Numbered from the stretch's first letter, positions 45,927 through 54,523 are shown. The stretch is 64,000 nt of DNA from an uncultured Lachnospiraceae bacterium (GCA_934432595.1 CAKRYR010000001.1:62001-126000); one strand, 5' to 3'. Program-made: numbers and translations. The notes: a model not told the origin generated them from the letters alone.

Positions 45927-46274
45927 CTAATTTTTTCTAATGTATGTCATATATGTATAAGCTAATTCACCCTCACATATCTGATTAATCTCTTTTTCAA
46001 ATATATTCTCATCAAAATAAGGAAAATATGTATCTCCTTCTATATCAGCATCAATCTCTGTGATATACATTTTATCTACTATATCAATAGCTTCTTCATA
46101 TAGTCTTACTCCACCAGCAATATATACATCTTTATTTCCAGCCAACTCTATAGCCTCTGTCAATGACCTTGCATTAATGCAATTCTCACTATTATAAATC
46201 TTTGTATTAGATACTACAATTGTTGTTATGTTTGGCAAAGTTTTACCTATTTCTTCATAAGAACGTCTTCCCAT
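45927..46274 (-). pseudogene. Dihydrofolate reductase lacking its N-terminal third
   Basis: 115 residues from 'MGRRSYEEIGKTLPNITTIV' through 'DVYIAGGVRLYEEAIDIVDK' to the C-terminus align with DHFR from about residue 45. The NADPH-binding GG is present. The first about 45 residues, containing the substrate acid in 'WxIPxDM', are missing; upstream sequence has stops and no matching frame. An internal-start protein would be inactive. Confidence 0.65.
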
Positions 46275-46372
46275 AACATATATTTATCCAATACACTATT
46301 GTTATTGTAAAATATCTAATATTTTATGCTTATTATATAAAAACTAACTTAAATAAACCTAAAAATATTTAT

Positions 46373-46870
46373 CTATTTTTCTAGTAACCCATATAAATAT
46401 ACATCTTTCCAATTACCATGATTATCTGTAGTATGACTTTTTTGAATTCCTTCTAACTGCATTCCTAACTTTTTCATCAAATTTACTGATTTAATATTAT
46501 CTATAGTTTCAGCAAATATCTTATGTATCTTCATTTCACTAAAAGCATACTTTATTACTGCTTTACAACTCTCATATGCATATCCATTTCCCCAATACAT
46601 TTTATTAAATATCCAACCTAACTCATATACTTTATCCTCATATTCATTAAATATAATATATCCTATTACTTTCTCGTTTTCTTTATTAACACATGCAAAT
46701 GCTCCTTTATGTCCAATACAAAAATCTTTCAAAAAGTTAAATGTCTTATCCCTATCATATACTGGTTCAATATATTCCATTACTTCTTCGTCACTAAATA
46801 TCTCATATAAATCATCAATATCACTTAATTTAAAGTCTCTTATTCTTAATCTATCTGTTTCTAAATACAT
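46373..46870 (-). CDS. GNAT family N-acetyltransferase (RimJ/RimL type)
   Basis: 165 aa starting 'MYLETDRLRIRDFKLSDIDD', typical of the ribosomal-protein acetyltransferase group. 'WIFNKMYWGNGYAYESCKAV' (about 87-106) is motif A and 'NIKSVNLMKKLGMQLEG' (about 122-138) motif B. True substrate unknown. Confidence 0.88.
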   Translation of the reverse strand: MYLETDRLRIRDFKLSDIDDLYEIFSDEEVMEYIEPVYDRDKTFNFLKDFCIGHKGAFACVNKENEKVIGYIIFNEYEDKVYELGWIFNKMYWGNGYAYESCKAVIKYAFSEMKIHKIFAETIDNIKSVNLMKKLGMQLEGIQKSHTTDNHGNWKDVYLYGLLEK

Positions 46871-46882
46871 TATCTATCCTTC

Positions 46883-47023
46883 CTATTTAATAACAACTCT
46901 AACTATAACCCATATTACCACAATCCATATAACAACAATAGGTACCCCATAATACCACTTCTTAGGCTTTCCATCTTGCCACATATTCTCTTTTATTTTT
47001 CTTTTAGTGTCATTTATTATCAC
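46883..47023 (-). CDS. Small membrane protein (46 aa)
   Basis: GTG 47023 overlaps the stop of the acetyltransferase gene (GTGA), suggesting coupled translation. The peptide has a basic N-terminus, 'MWQDGKPKKWYYGVPIV' and one membrane helix ('VIWIVVIWVIVRVVIK'). An internal ATG at 46984 would give 33 aa. Family unknown. Confidence 0.45.
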   Translation of the reverse strand: MIINDTKRKIKENMWQDGKPKKWYYGVPIVVIWIVVIWVIVRVVIK

Positions 47024-47610
47024 CTTCTGCTATAGTTCCTATTTTTATCTTCCTCTGTAATCTTCCTTATTACACGACATGGGTTTCCAACAGCAACTAC
47101 ATTATCTGGAATATCTTTTGTAACAACACTTCCACCACCGATAACAACATCATTTCCAATATTAACTCCTGGCATTACCCTAACTCCTCCACCTATCCAT
47201 ACATTATTACCAACAGTAATTGGATAAGCATACTCTAACCAAGCATTACGTCTTTCAGCATCAATTGGATGTCCTGCTGTATAAAATCCACAATCAGGTC
47301 CTATAAGCACATTATCTCCAAAAACAACCTTTGTGCAATCTAAAATTACAAGATTATGATTTGCATAAAAATTCTCCCCAAGTTCAATATTATATCCATA
47401 ATCACACCAAAATGGACCCGTGATATAAAATGAAGATTTTGTTTTACCTACTATTTCTTTAATCTTTTTCTTTTGCTCTTCAATTTGTGATGGACGTATA
47501 TTATTGAATTCATAACATAAATCTTTGCATTTCATTCTTTCCTGAGCTAGTTCTTCATCAACTCCCCCATTATACATCATTTGATTTAACATCTTTTCTT
47601 TCTCTGTCAT
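47020..47610 (-). CDS. Maltose/galactoside O-acetyltransferase (hexapeptide repeat)
   Basis: 196 aa. Left-handed beta-helix hexapeptide repeats with the catalytic His in 'FYTAGHPIDAERRN' (about 109-122) and 'NVWIGGGVRVMPGVNIGNDV' then 'VIGGGSVVTKDIPDNVVAVG'. Very close to Maa/LacA enzymes, which acetylate sugars with acetyl-CoA. Confidence 0.92.
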   Translation of the reverse strand: MTEKEKMLNQMMYNGGVDEELAQERMKCKDLCYEFNNIRPSQIEEQKKKIKEIVGKTKSSFYITGPFWCDYGYNIELGENFYANHNLVILDCTKVVFGDNVLIGPDCGFYTAGHPIDAERRNAWLEYAYPITVGNNVWIGGGVRVMPGVNIGNDVVIGGGSVVTKDIPDNVVAVGNPCRVIRKITEEDKNRNYSRR

Positions 47611-47653
47611 TATTATCCTCCAAAATATATATTTCTAAATTTTATTCTTCATC

Positions 47654-48160
47654 CTATCTAAACTTCTTCTCCCTTTTATTACCAACATACTCTCCATCTA
47701 CTACTTCTTCAACATAAACATATCCATGCATTTCATAGTATTTATTTAACTTTTCATTAGATTTCTTACAATCTAATCTCATATAATTCTTACATAATGA
47801 CGTTGCATATTCTTCACAATACTCTAAAAATGTACTACCAATGCTTTTTACATCTATAGCAGTCACAAAATTATGTAGGTATATCGCTTGCTTATCATCG
47901 TTCCATCTATTATCCTTTTCACTTAATACACCTACAGCAACTATTCGATTTAATTCTTCATCTTTTAATATATATAACCTTTTTTCACTACAAGCTATAT
48001 AAAAATAACTGGTCGGATAGTATTTCCAATAATCAATTTTATTCCATTGATTAATTCCCATCTTATCCATCCAATGAATTCTTTCATTAATTAAACTAAA
48101 AACATACTTTAACTCCTCAACCCTAGCTGGTCTAAATATATATTTACCATCCTGTTCCAC
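47654..48160 (-). CDS. GNAT-like acetyltransferase
   Basis: 168 aa. The N-terminal 'FRPARVEELKYVFSLINERI' and the C-terminal 'LRLDCKKSNEKLNKYYEMHG' (spelled MRLDCKKSNEKLNKYYEMHG) are GNAT-like. Motif A is divergent ('VKSIGSTFLEYCEEYATSLC'). Probably an acetyltransferase of unknown target. Confidence 0.7.
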   Translation of the reverse strand: MEQDGKYIFRPARVEELKYVFSLINERIHWMDKMGINQWNKIDYWKYYPTSYFYIACSEKRLYILKDEELNRIVAVGVLSEKDNRWNDDKQAIYLHNFVTAIDVKSIGSTFLEYCEEYATSLCKNYMRLDCKKSNEKLNKYYEMHGYVYVEEVVDGEYVGNKREKKFR

Positions 48161-48176
48161 TTACACTAATGCCTCC

Positions 48177-48629
48177 CTAGTTATCTTTACTCATATTATG
48201 CATTTTCAAATATATTTCTCTTATCTTATCTGGCATATCTTCTATTTTAATTGTATTTAAACGCTCTTCATTTCCATCCTTAATTGCCTCATCATAATAC
48301 CAACACTTATATTCTATCACATCTAACACGTGCTTCAATCTTTCTATCTCTGCCTCTACAGTTTCTTTTTGTTTTACAAAAAGATTCTTTCTCTGAATAT
48401 AAGTTTCACTTCCTTGTTCACACCATTGCATAAATTGTTTAATAATCCTAATTTCTAAACCTGATTTTTTCAAACATTCAATAATTCGCAATGCTTCTAT
48501 TTCCTTATCATCAAATTTCCTTATACCTGATTCACGATGTATATTAGGAAACAATCCTTCTTTGTCATAATAACGCAATGTAGAAATAGGAATATTAAAC
48601 ATTTCAGATACTTGACCAATTGTATACAT
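48177..48629 (-). CDS. MerR family transcriptional regulator
   Basis: 150 aa from ATG 48629 with GGAGG 6 nt upstream. N-terminal winged helix 'MYTIGQVSEMFNIPISTLRY' and 'YDKEGLFPNIHRESGIRKF' is canonical, followed by a coiled coil. No metal-binding cysteines, so a small-molecule or aldehyde sensor (AdhR-like) is more likely than a metal sensor. It is divergent from the truncated alcohol dehydrogenase gene and shares a MerR-type operator with it. Confidence 0.9.
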   Translation of the reverse strand: MYTIGQVSEMFNIPISTLRYYDKEGLFPNIHRESGIRKFDDKEIEALRIIECLKKSGLEIRIIKQFMQWCEQGSETYIQRKNLFVKQKETVEAEIERLKHVLDVIEYKCWYYDEAIKDGNEERLNTIKIEDMPDKIREIYLKMHNMSKDN

Positions 48630-48649
48630 ATTAACCTCCAAATTTTGTA

Positions 48650-48680
48650 TTGACCTAAAGTTAGGTTTAGGTGTTATGAT
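48650..48680 (+). promoter_or_regulatory. MerR-type promoter/operator
   Basis: TTGACC (48650-48655) and TATGAT (48675-48680) are separated by 19 nt, the lengthened spacer that MerR proteins act on. An inverted repeat ACCTAA-AG-TTAGGT (48653-48666) overlaps the -35 and the start of the spacer. It points toward the alcohol dehydrogenase gene. Confidence 0.75.
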
Positions 48681-48732
48681 TATTCTAACAATTAATAAAT
48701 ATCATGTCAATTTTAATTAGGAGGCTAAATTT

Positions 48733-49545
48733 ATGTTAGGAAATTTTACTTACTGTAATCCAACAAAACTTTATTTTGGAAATCAATCTTTGGATTCTTT
48801 AAACACAGAATTATCTAAATATGGAAAAAATGTTGTTCTTATCTACGGTAATGGTTCTATAAAAAGAAATGGTATATACGACTCAGTAATATCAATTCTA
48901 AAAAAGCAAGGAAAGAATATTGCAGAAATATCAAGTGTTATGCCTAATCCAACTCTTGAAAAATTATATGAAGGTATTAAAATTGCAAGAAAACACCAAG
49001 TTGATTTTATTCTTGCTGTAGGTGGGGGATCTGTCTGTGATTATGCAAAAGCAGTATCTGTATCAGTAAATTGTACAGAAGATCCTTGGAAAAAATACTT
49101 TATTCATTTTGAAGAACCAGATTGCAATATAATCCCTATTGGATGTGTTTTAACTATGGTTGGAACTGGTTCTGAGATGAATACTGGTTCTGTAATAACC
49201 AATCAAGATACAAAGGAAAAGATAGGGCACGTATTTGCAGACGAGTCTATTATGCCAAAATTCTCAATACTAAATCCAAAATTCACGCTTACCTTGCCAT
49301 ATGAGCAAATGGTTGCAGGTATTTATGATATTTTTAATCATATTTGTGAACAATATTTTTCAGGAAATGATGATAATACAAGTGACTATATCAGTGAAGG
49401 TCTAATGCTATCTCTTATTCATTCAAGCCGAATTGCTATAAAAGACCCTCAAAATTATGAAGCAAGAAGTAACATAATGTGGACTGCAACATGGGCATTA
49501 AACACACTTGTTGCCAAAGGAAAATCATCTGTATTATCAATCTGA
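48733..49545 (+). pseudogene. Iron-containing alcohol dehydrogenase, C-terminus lost
   Basis: 270 codons behind AGGAGG. The Fe-ADH N-terminal part is intact ('VDFILAVGGGSVCDYAKAVS', 'TMVGTGSEMNTGSVITN', 'YDIFNHICEQYF'). The homology stops at 'WALNTLVAKGKS' about residue 264, whereas BDH/YqhD proteins are about 385 aa. The lost part holds two of the metal-binding His residues, so the enzyme should be inactive. The break adjoins a convergent pseudogene, suggesting one deletion removed both 3' ends. Confidence 0.75.
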
Positions 49546-49957
49546 TATATCCCATCTCTATCATTAGGATAATATGGTTTCGAATTCTTTCCCAATCTTC
49601 TATAACATGCACCTGCCGATGTTGCATAAATGTTACTATCCTTACCTACAGATAACACTAAAATATGCAACTTTTTATATTCTATATCTTCTATTTCAAC
49701 ATACATATTAGGACGAGTTTTATCATATATTGCTTCAATAATATTCTAACAATCATATCCCTCACATCCAGTAACTTTTCCATCATCTTCCACTCCTAAT
49801 AAAACAACTCCCCCATTTGAATTTGCTAATGCTACTAATTCTTTTACAACCAAATCTATTATATCTTTTTTATTTTTAGCTTTTTTCCATGACTTAAATT
49901 CTACTCTATTATTTTCCCCGCAAAATATTATATCTTCTAATTCTTTTATAGCTCAAC
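49535..49957 (-). pseudogene. AlbA_2/Schlafen-type DNA-binding domain gene remnant
   Basis: The - strand from about 49957 reads 'KELEDIIFCGENNRVEFKS', then 'LVALANSNGGVVLLGVEDDG' and 'KVTGCEGYDC', a TAG stop, and resumes in frame with 'NIIEAIYDKTRP' and 'KDSNIYATSAGACYRRLGKN'. This is the AlbA_2 domain of RecG-like transcriptional regulators. It has an internal stop, no start codon and a missing C-terminus. It fills most of the 49546-50026 gap. Confidence 0.75.
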
Positions 49958-50026
49958 TCCTAATATAACTACATTTACATACTATCATAATATTAACTAA
50001 ATCTACCTACAAATTCAAGAAGCAAA

Positions 50027-50929
50027 TCAATAATTTACTCTTTTCAAACTTCCTTCATCAAAAGAATATTCAGGTGTTGATAAAGGATATGTAACCTCGT
50101 CTACATAATACCAAGGATCATCATTATGCTTAGGATTATTTAACACATGAAACTCCTGTGCTGGCATATATCCTTGTGCTAATAAAAATCCCTTTTTTCC
50201 ATCGGAATTAACACACACATCAACTACCATAACAACATGTCCTGGACTTCCACCTTTAATGAAAATATCTCCTACCTGTATATCCTCTAAAGCAATTGTC
50301 TTAGACTCTTTTTCCATAGACAAAGTACTTGCATAGCTAAAAACAATTTTTAAATATTCTTTAAAAGATTCATATGACGTATCACGACTTGCCGTCTTAA
50401 CCCAGTTTACATTATTGCCACTTATTCTAATTCTATATCCTTGAATCCATTTAGAATACTTCGCCTCAAATCCACTTACAAAATGAAAGGAAATCTTATC
50501 ATATTGTTTTGTATTCCAATAATATTCCGCATACATACGTATAACAGAATCTGCACACTGCTGCAAATCATAATTCTCTATAGGTAGTTTAAATACAGCA
50601 ACATGGGCATTTTGATTTCCCTTTGGACTACCATTATAAAGTAGTACCTCACTTCCGTCTTCTTTCATAGGATAATTTTTTATAAATGATGTTAATGAAT
50701 TTACCTTAGCTGTTTCTCTATTATATCCTTTTGGTGCAAGTATACGTGTCTCTAATGTCTTTCCTGAAGAATTAATTAACTCACTTTTTTCAGTATTTTT
50801 CTGTTCTATTGTAGATGAATTATTAATTAATTTATTACCTTTTTCATAGTTTTTATTATTTTTACTACAACTACATATTGCTATGCATATCAATAAAAAA
50901 TATGTTATTATGTACATTTTCTTTTTCAT
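50027..50929 (-). CDS. DUF4846 domain-containing lipoprotein
   Basis: 300 aa. The signal peptide ends 'ICIAICSC', predicting a lipid-modified Cys21. The DUF4846 body has 'ETRILAPKGYNRETAKVNSL', 'GDIFIKGGSPGHVVMVVDV' and 'LLAQGYMPAQEFHVL', close to the family pattern. Function unknown; it is extracellular and membrane-anchored. Confidence 0.85.
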   Translation of the reverse strand: MKKKMYIITYFLLICIAICSCSKNNKNYEKGNKLINNSSTIEQKNTEKSELINSSGKTLETRILAPKGYNRETAKVNSLTSFIKNYPMKEDGSEVLLYNGSPKGNQNAHVAVFKLPIENYDLQQCADSVIRMYAEYYWNTKQYDKISFHFVSGFEAKYSKWIQGYRIRISGNNVNWVKTASRDTSYESFKEYLKIVFSYASTLSMEKESKTIALEDIQVGDIFIKGGSPGHVVMVVDVCVNSDGKKGFLLAQGYMPAQEFHVLNNPKHNDDPWYYVDEVTYPLSTPEYSFDEGSLKRVNY

Positions 50930-50972
50930 ATCAACTTATCCCTCTCTTTATATATTTATCCAATTTCACTTT

Positions 50973-51218
50973 TTAGTTTATAGCTTTTAGCTTTTCTATT
51001 GCCCTTTTACATTTTGGGTTATTTATTAATATTTTATACTGTTCATCATCTTCCAATGCTTTTAATAATACCTTACGAATCTCCTTCGGATAACTCCATT
51101 CCATTTTTTTAACCTCTAATCCAAGATAAAAAAGATACTCCTTTGACATAACTTTTTCTCCTGTAAGTACATTTACATAGCATTCTATACAATCTGCTGC
51201 ATCATCTATGCGCTTCAT
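50973..51218 (-). pseudogene. Fragment of an unknown gene
   Basis: 81 codons from an internal Met ('MKRIDDAADCIECYVNVLTG'); the open frame extends upstream ('YDGLFLEIYLR') to a TGA without a start codon or binding site. Helical and charged; family not recognised. Probably the 3' part of a lost gene. Confidence 0.4.
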
Positions 51219-51299
51219 ACGAAGATATATTTCTAAGAATAAACCATCATATAATCCTACTCAATAGATATTATGTATGTTTCGTGTTTAAGATTTTAC

Positions 51300-51610
51300 T
51301 TATCCATTTTCTCCACTTAGTAGTTCCTCCTGAATCCTTTTACTAAAACTCTTAAAAACAGTATCATAAGCTAAATCTATCATATTCATTAATTCTTCAT
51401 CTGGAAAATCATTCAAATATATAGTATTCCAATATGGTTGTTGTACTGTTGGACAATGATAACCTCTCTCTACAACTCTTGGATATGCCTAACGAAAAAA
51501 TTCTCCCGCTTCTCTAGTACATTTCAATGTTATTTTATAATCCTCTTGATGAGGATATATCTGTGCAAATACTTTTTTATTCAATTTATAGCATATCTGA
51601 ACATCCCCAA
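51300..51610 (-). pseudogene. MmcQ/YjbR-family remnant with in-frame stop
   Basis: Reads 'YKLNKKVFAQIYPHQEDY' and 'KITLKCTREAGEFFR', a TAG stop, then 'AYPRVVERGYHCP', 'WNTIYLNDFPDEELMNMID' to TAA at 51300. This is the YjbR DNA-binding fold. Its 5' end is joined in frame to a PgsA fragment. Confidence 0.65.
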
Positions 51611-51770
51611 AAGAATAAACTAGAGTTACTAATTTAAATGCAATAATAGTAAGAAAGACAATATCTGCGATACTATCAAGTAATGCTCCTCGCACACTTT
51701 CTGTATGAGTCTTTCTTGCTATAGAACCATCTATAATTTCTTCGTAATATTATATTGCATAAAATTACTA
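51610..51770 (-). pseudogene. CDP-alcohol phosphatidyltransferase fragment
   Basis: The - strand reads 'DGSIARKTHTESVRGALLD' followed by 'SIADIVFLTIIAFKLV'. It fits the family signature DG-x2-AR-x8-G-x3-D-x3-D exactly. Only the active-site segment remains, fused in frame to the YjbR remnant. No start is present. Confidence 0.65.
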
Positions 51771-51781
51771 TTCTTTTCAAA

Positions 51782-52321
51782 TCACATACCCACTATTTTT
51801 CTTACGGTATTTGCTGTTCGAATAGTAATTTTATCACTTATGCTCGAACTAACAGTCTTTGACCACCAATTTGTCTTTTGATAATCCTTACGACTAAATG
51901 ACCAAAAAATAGCATTTTTATAGTTATACACTGTCTCATATTCAACTTTTGACTCACCAATTTCATCATAAATATCTTGGTAAGATAACGGAGGCATAAT
52001 AAATATAAGATTATCATATATTTCTTTATTATCATCTCCCCACCAATCAGGTGCATTATCCAATATATCTATTAATTCTTCCTGCAAAATAATGAAAACT
52101 GGTATATCTAAATCAAATCTATCTTTTATCATCAATCTTATTTTATTTGAAAGAATATCTTTATCATCAACTGAACTTGAAAAAATAATATTGCCACTAT
52201 TGAGATATGAAGTAATCTCTACAAAACCAATTTCTGAAAAGCCCTTTTTTAATTCAGACATAGCTATCTTATTTTTTCCACTTATATTAATTCCCCTTAG
52301 CAGTGCAATATATCTTTTCAA
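51782..52321 (-). CDS. DUF1697 family protein
   Basis: 179 aa, TTG start at 52321 after GAGGTG. The N-terminus 'YIALLRGINISGKNKIAMSE' and 'YLNSGNIIFSS' are diagnostic of DUF1697, and the C-terminal 'ITIRTANTVRKIVGM' fits. Function unknown. Confidence 0.88.
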   Translation of the reverse strand: MKRYIALLRGINISGKNKIAMSELKKGFSEIGFVEITSYLNSGNIIFSSSVDDKDILSNKIRLMIKDRFDLDIPVFIILQEELIDILDNAPDWWGDDNKEIYDNLIFIMPPLSYQDIYDEIGESKVEYETVYNYKNAIFWSFSRKDYQKTNWWSKTVSSSISDKITIRTANTVRKIVGM

Positions 52322-52404
52322 ATAATCACCTCATATTCTCTATCTATCAATGAATAATTGCAATCTTTATTCCCACCCATATTATATCACTCCAATTTTA
52401 TATT

Positions 52405-53511
52405 TTACCACCATGAATAAAACCATCCAGCAAGTGGTGATAATACAATCATTAACATTGAAAATATAAATGAATCTATTGATATTAATGTTGCTCTCTG
52501 TTCTGATGGAAACATATCTTGCAACAATGCATTAGTTCTTATTTGAAGTGCATCATCACTTAAAGCCGCAATAAATCCACCTATTATCATAATAAACCAT
52601 TTTCCTGAATGTTCAACTAACACTCCACTTAACACCAGTGTTGTAGCAATAATGAAAATATTCCTATATCTCATATTTTTACATTTTAGTATTACCTTTG
52701 CTCCAAGTATACCTCCCATTTCCATAAAAAATAACGCAATTCCTAGCTTCCAATTTTGCATTCCTGCATCTTTTAACTTTGCTTGAAGGAAAAATAACAA
52801 TAACAGATCAAAGGCTCCTACTAATGAATTACAAGCCATTAAAAGAACTGCCTTTTTTGCATTCTTTAGAAACGAAATACTCCTTACAAAACAATCTATT
52901 ATTTCTTTTCTAATAATACCAATAATACTTCTCTTAGTAATTTCAACCTCTTTATTTATTCGTACCTCACTTATTATTGTAAGTATACCGAGCTGTACAG
53001 TTGCTATAATAATATTTATTCCATATGATAACTTATATCCAATTAATAATGCAAATCCAGCTGATAGTGTTGCTATTGCACTACATATACGATATATAAT
53101 CATTTGATTAGATACATACTTTTCATAATAAGTTTCTTTACTTGCCATTTTAAGGGAATCATATGCAAGTGCCTCATCTGAGCCAGACATAAAATTATAA
53201 CTCAAAGCATCAAATGCAATTGATACACATATCATAAAAAAGTTACACGAAAATACCATCATAATATTTCCCACCATTCTCATAATGGCACTTACGATAA
53301 GCATATTCTTTCTTCCAAATACATCGGCCAATACTCCTGATGGTATTTCAAATAATAAACTAGCTATATGAAATACAGTTTCTGCAATGCCAATTTCTAT
53401 TAAAGAATATCCTCTTGCTGCGAGTATTGCAACCCATGCTCCTGTCAATGACAGCTTACTAAATACTCCTAATAAATATAAACTTCTTATTTGTTTGCTA
53501 ATATTTCTCAT
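52405..53511 (-). CDS. MFS efflux transporter, probably shortened at the C-terminus
   Basis: 368 aa with about eleven helices. MFS motif A appears as 'GVLADVFGRKNML' (about 58-70). The protein ends 'LSPLAGWFYSWW' straight after what should be helix 11, so helix 12 seems missing. Its start codon lies 6 nt after a terminator-like hairpin whose 3' arm contains the AAGGAG ribosome binding site. A 38-codon ORF with a strong binding site precedes it. This layout is typical of antibiotic-inducible resistance genes; the substrate is unknown. Confidence 0.8.
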   Translation of the reverse strand: MRNISKQIRSLYLLGVFSKLSLTGAWVAILAARGYSLIEIGIAETVFHIASLLFEIPSGVLADVFGRKNMLIVSAIMRMVGNIMMVFSCNFFMICVSIAFDALSYNFMSGSDEALAYDSLKMASKETYYEKYVSNQMIIYRICSAIATLSAGFALLIGYKLSYGINIIIATVQLGILTIISEVRINKEVEITKRSIIGIIRKEIIDCFVRSISFLKNAKKAVLLMACNSLVGAFDLLLLFFLQAKLKDAGMQNWKLGIALFFMEMGGILGAKVILKCKNMRYRNIFIIATTLVLSGVLVEHSGKWFIMIIGGFIAALSDDALQIRTNALLQDMFPSEQRATLISIDSFIFSMLMIVLSPLAGWFYSWW

Positions 53512-53555
53512 AAAAAAATCTCCTTAACTAAAATTCTAAAAACCGTTAAGGAGAT
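53512..53555 (-). terminator. Attenuator hairpin covering the MFS ribosome binding site
   Basis: Perfect 11-bp stem ATCTCCTTAAC / GTTAAGGAGAT (53555-53545 with 53528-53518), 16-nt loop, followed by T7 directly before the ATG. It can act as an intrinsic terminator and also hides the Shine-Dalgarno sequence. Confidence 0.75.
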
Positions 53556-53631
53556 AATGTTCCAATTTTGTTAGATTTGTTAAATTACGCTACAATACAA
53601 AATTCTGATAATTATTATAATGTATTATACT

Positions 53632-53748
53632 TCACTCTACAATAACATTTTCTGTCAAACAAATCTTCCTAAAAATAGGTGCACTACCCCCGTAAAAGTG
53701 AAGAATGTTACCTTTTTGTAGTTGTAGATTTGCTGATTTCCAAAGCAT
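53632..53748 (-). CDS. Putative 38-aa leader peptide of the MFS gene
   Basis: ATG 53748 with AGGAGG 8 nt upstream encodes 38 residues beginning 'MLWKSANLQLQKGNILHFYG' and ending in TGA at 53632. It lies between a promoter and the attenuator hairpin. No protein family is recognised; a ribosome-stalling sensor role is inferred from position. Confidence 0.55.
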   Translation of the reverse strand: MLWKSANLQLQKGNILHFYGGSAPIFRKICLTENVIVE

Positions 53749-53782
53749 AAATCTAACCTCCTTCTTTTAATATCTATCAATA

Positions 53783-53811
53783 ATAGTAATATATAAATCC
53801 ATATTTTGCAA
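53783..53811 (-). promoter_or_regulatory. Possible promoter of the leader-MFS transcript
   Basis: TTGCAA (53811-53806), 17 nt, TACTAT (53788-53783) on the - strand, giving a start near 53776, 28 nt before the leader ORF. Confidence 0.45.
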
Positions 53812-53925
53812 GAAAAAAATATTAATATATTCACTTCTTTTAATTTATTAACATCATAAATTTTAAATATATCTATTTCTTTTTATTGTTTCTTATCTCT
53901 GCAATTTCATTATTTATTTCATCCA

Positions 53926-54467
53926 AAGACTCTCAAACCAATATTTTGGTGTTGAGGAACAAGGAGGGTTTTACACCTATTATAACTTACAAGACTCTCA
54001 AACTATACCATAGGGCTTTCATCAATAGTTGATTGTTTTACACCTATTATAACTTACAAGACTCTCAAACCACTTCGTTTATAGCTTCGACAACGCTATT
54101 CGTTTTACACCTATTATAACTTACAAGACTCTCAAACTAGCATATAAGCTATCTCGTCATCTGTGGCGTTTTACACCTATTATAACTTACAAGACTCTCA
54201 AACTATCACTTAGTACATAATTAAAACCTATCCGTTTTACACCTATTATAACTTACAAGACTCTCAAACTCTATTCTTATCGCTCTGTTATTAACAACAG
54301 TTTTACACCTATTATAACTTACAAGACTCTCAAACAGATAATCAGATAATCGGATAATTCGAATAGTTTTACACCTATTATAACTTACAAGACTCTCAAA
54401 CTTAACTCTGCTAACATAAATCGAAAAAATTGTTTTACACCTATTATAACTTACAAGACTCTCAAAC
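53926..54467 (-). CRISPR. Type II-A CRISPR array, 8 full repeats, 8 spacers
   Basis: Full 36-bp repeats begin on the + strand at 53968, 54035, 54102, 54168, 54234, 54300, 54366 and 54432. All eight look identical. In crRNA sense (- strand) the repeat starts GTTTGAGAGTCTTGTAAG and ends GGTGTAAAAC. Spacers are 30 nt except for two of 31 nt next to the trailer end and one of 29 nt. A ninth, terminal repeat at 53926-53938 keeps only its first 13 nt and is the trailer. Spacer 54336-54365 is internally repetitive (ATAATC). The leader is at 54468, beside csn2. Confidence 0.97.
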
Positions 54468-54523
54468 CTCAAATCAAATTTGAAATTCTCACCGAGTTTA
54501 ACGCACTGATAATACGCTGTAAG
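54468..54523 (-). promoter_or_regulatory. CRISPR leader with leader-anchoring sequence
   Basis: The 56 bp between the csn2 stop and the first repeat end, in array sense, with ATTTGAG directly against the repeat (54474-54468). That is the same leader-anchoring motif used for polarised integration in streptococcal type II-A systems. Confidence 0.7.

Noticed and set aside
35650..53511. Integron-like cassette array
   Set aside because: No integrase and no recurring attC-like intergenic repeats could be seen, although the gene content is suggestive.
54221..54472. Open frame of 83 codons across the CRISPR array
   Set aside because: It is a translation of repeats and spacers, with the same repeat peptide recurring; not a gene.
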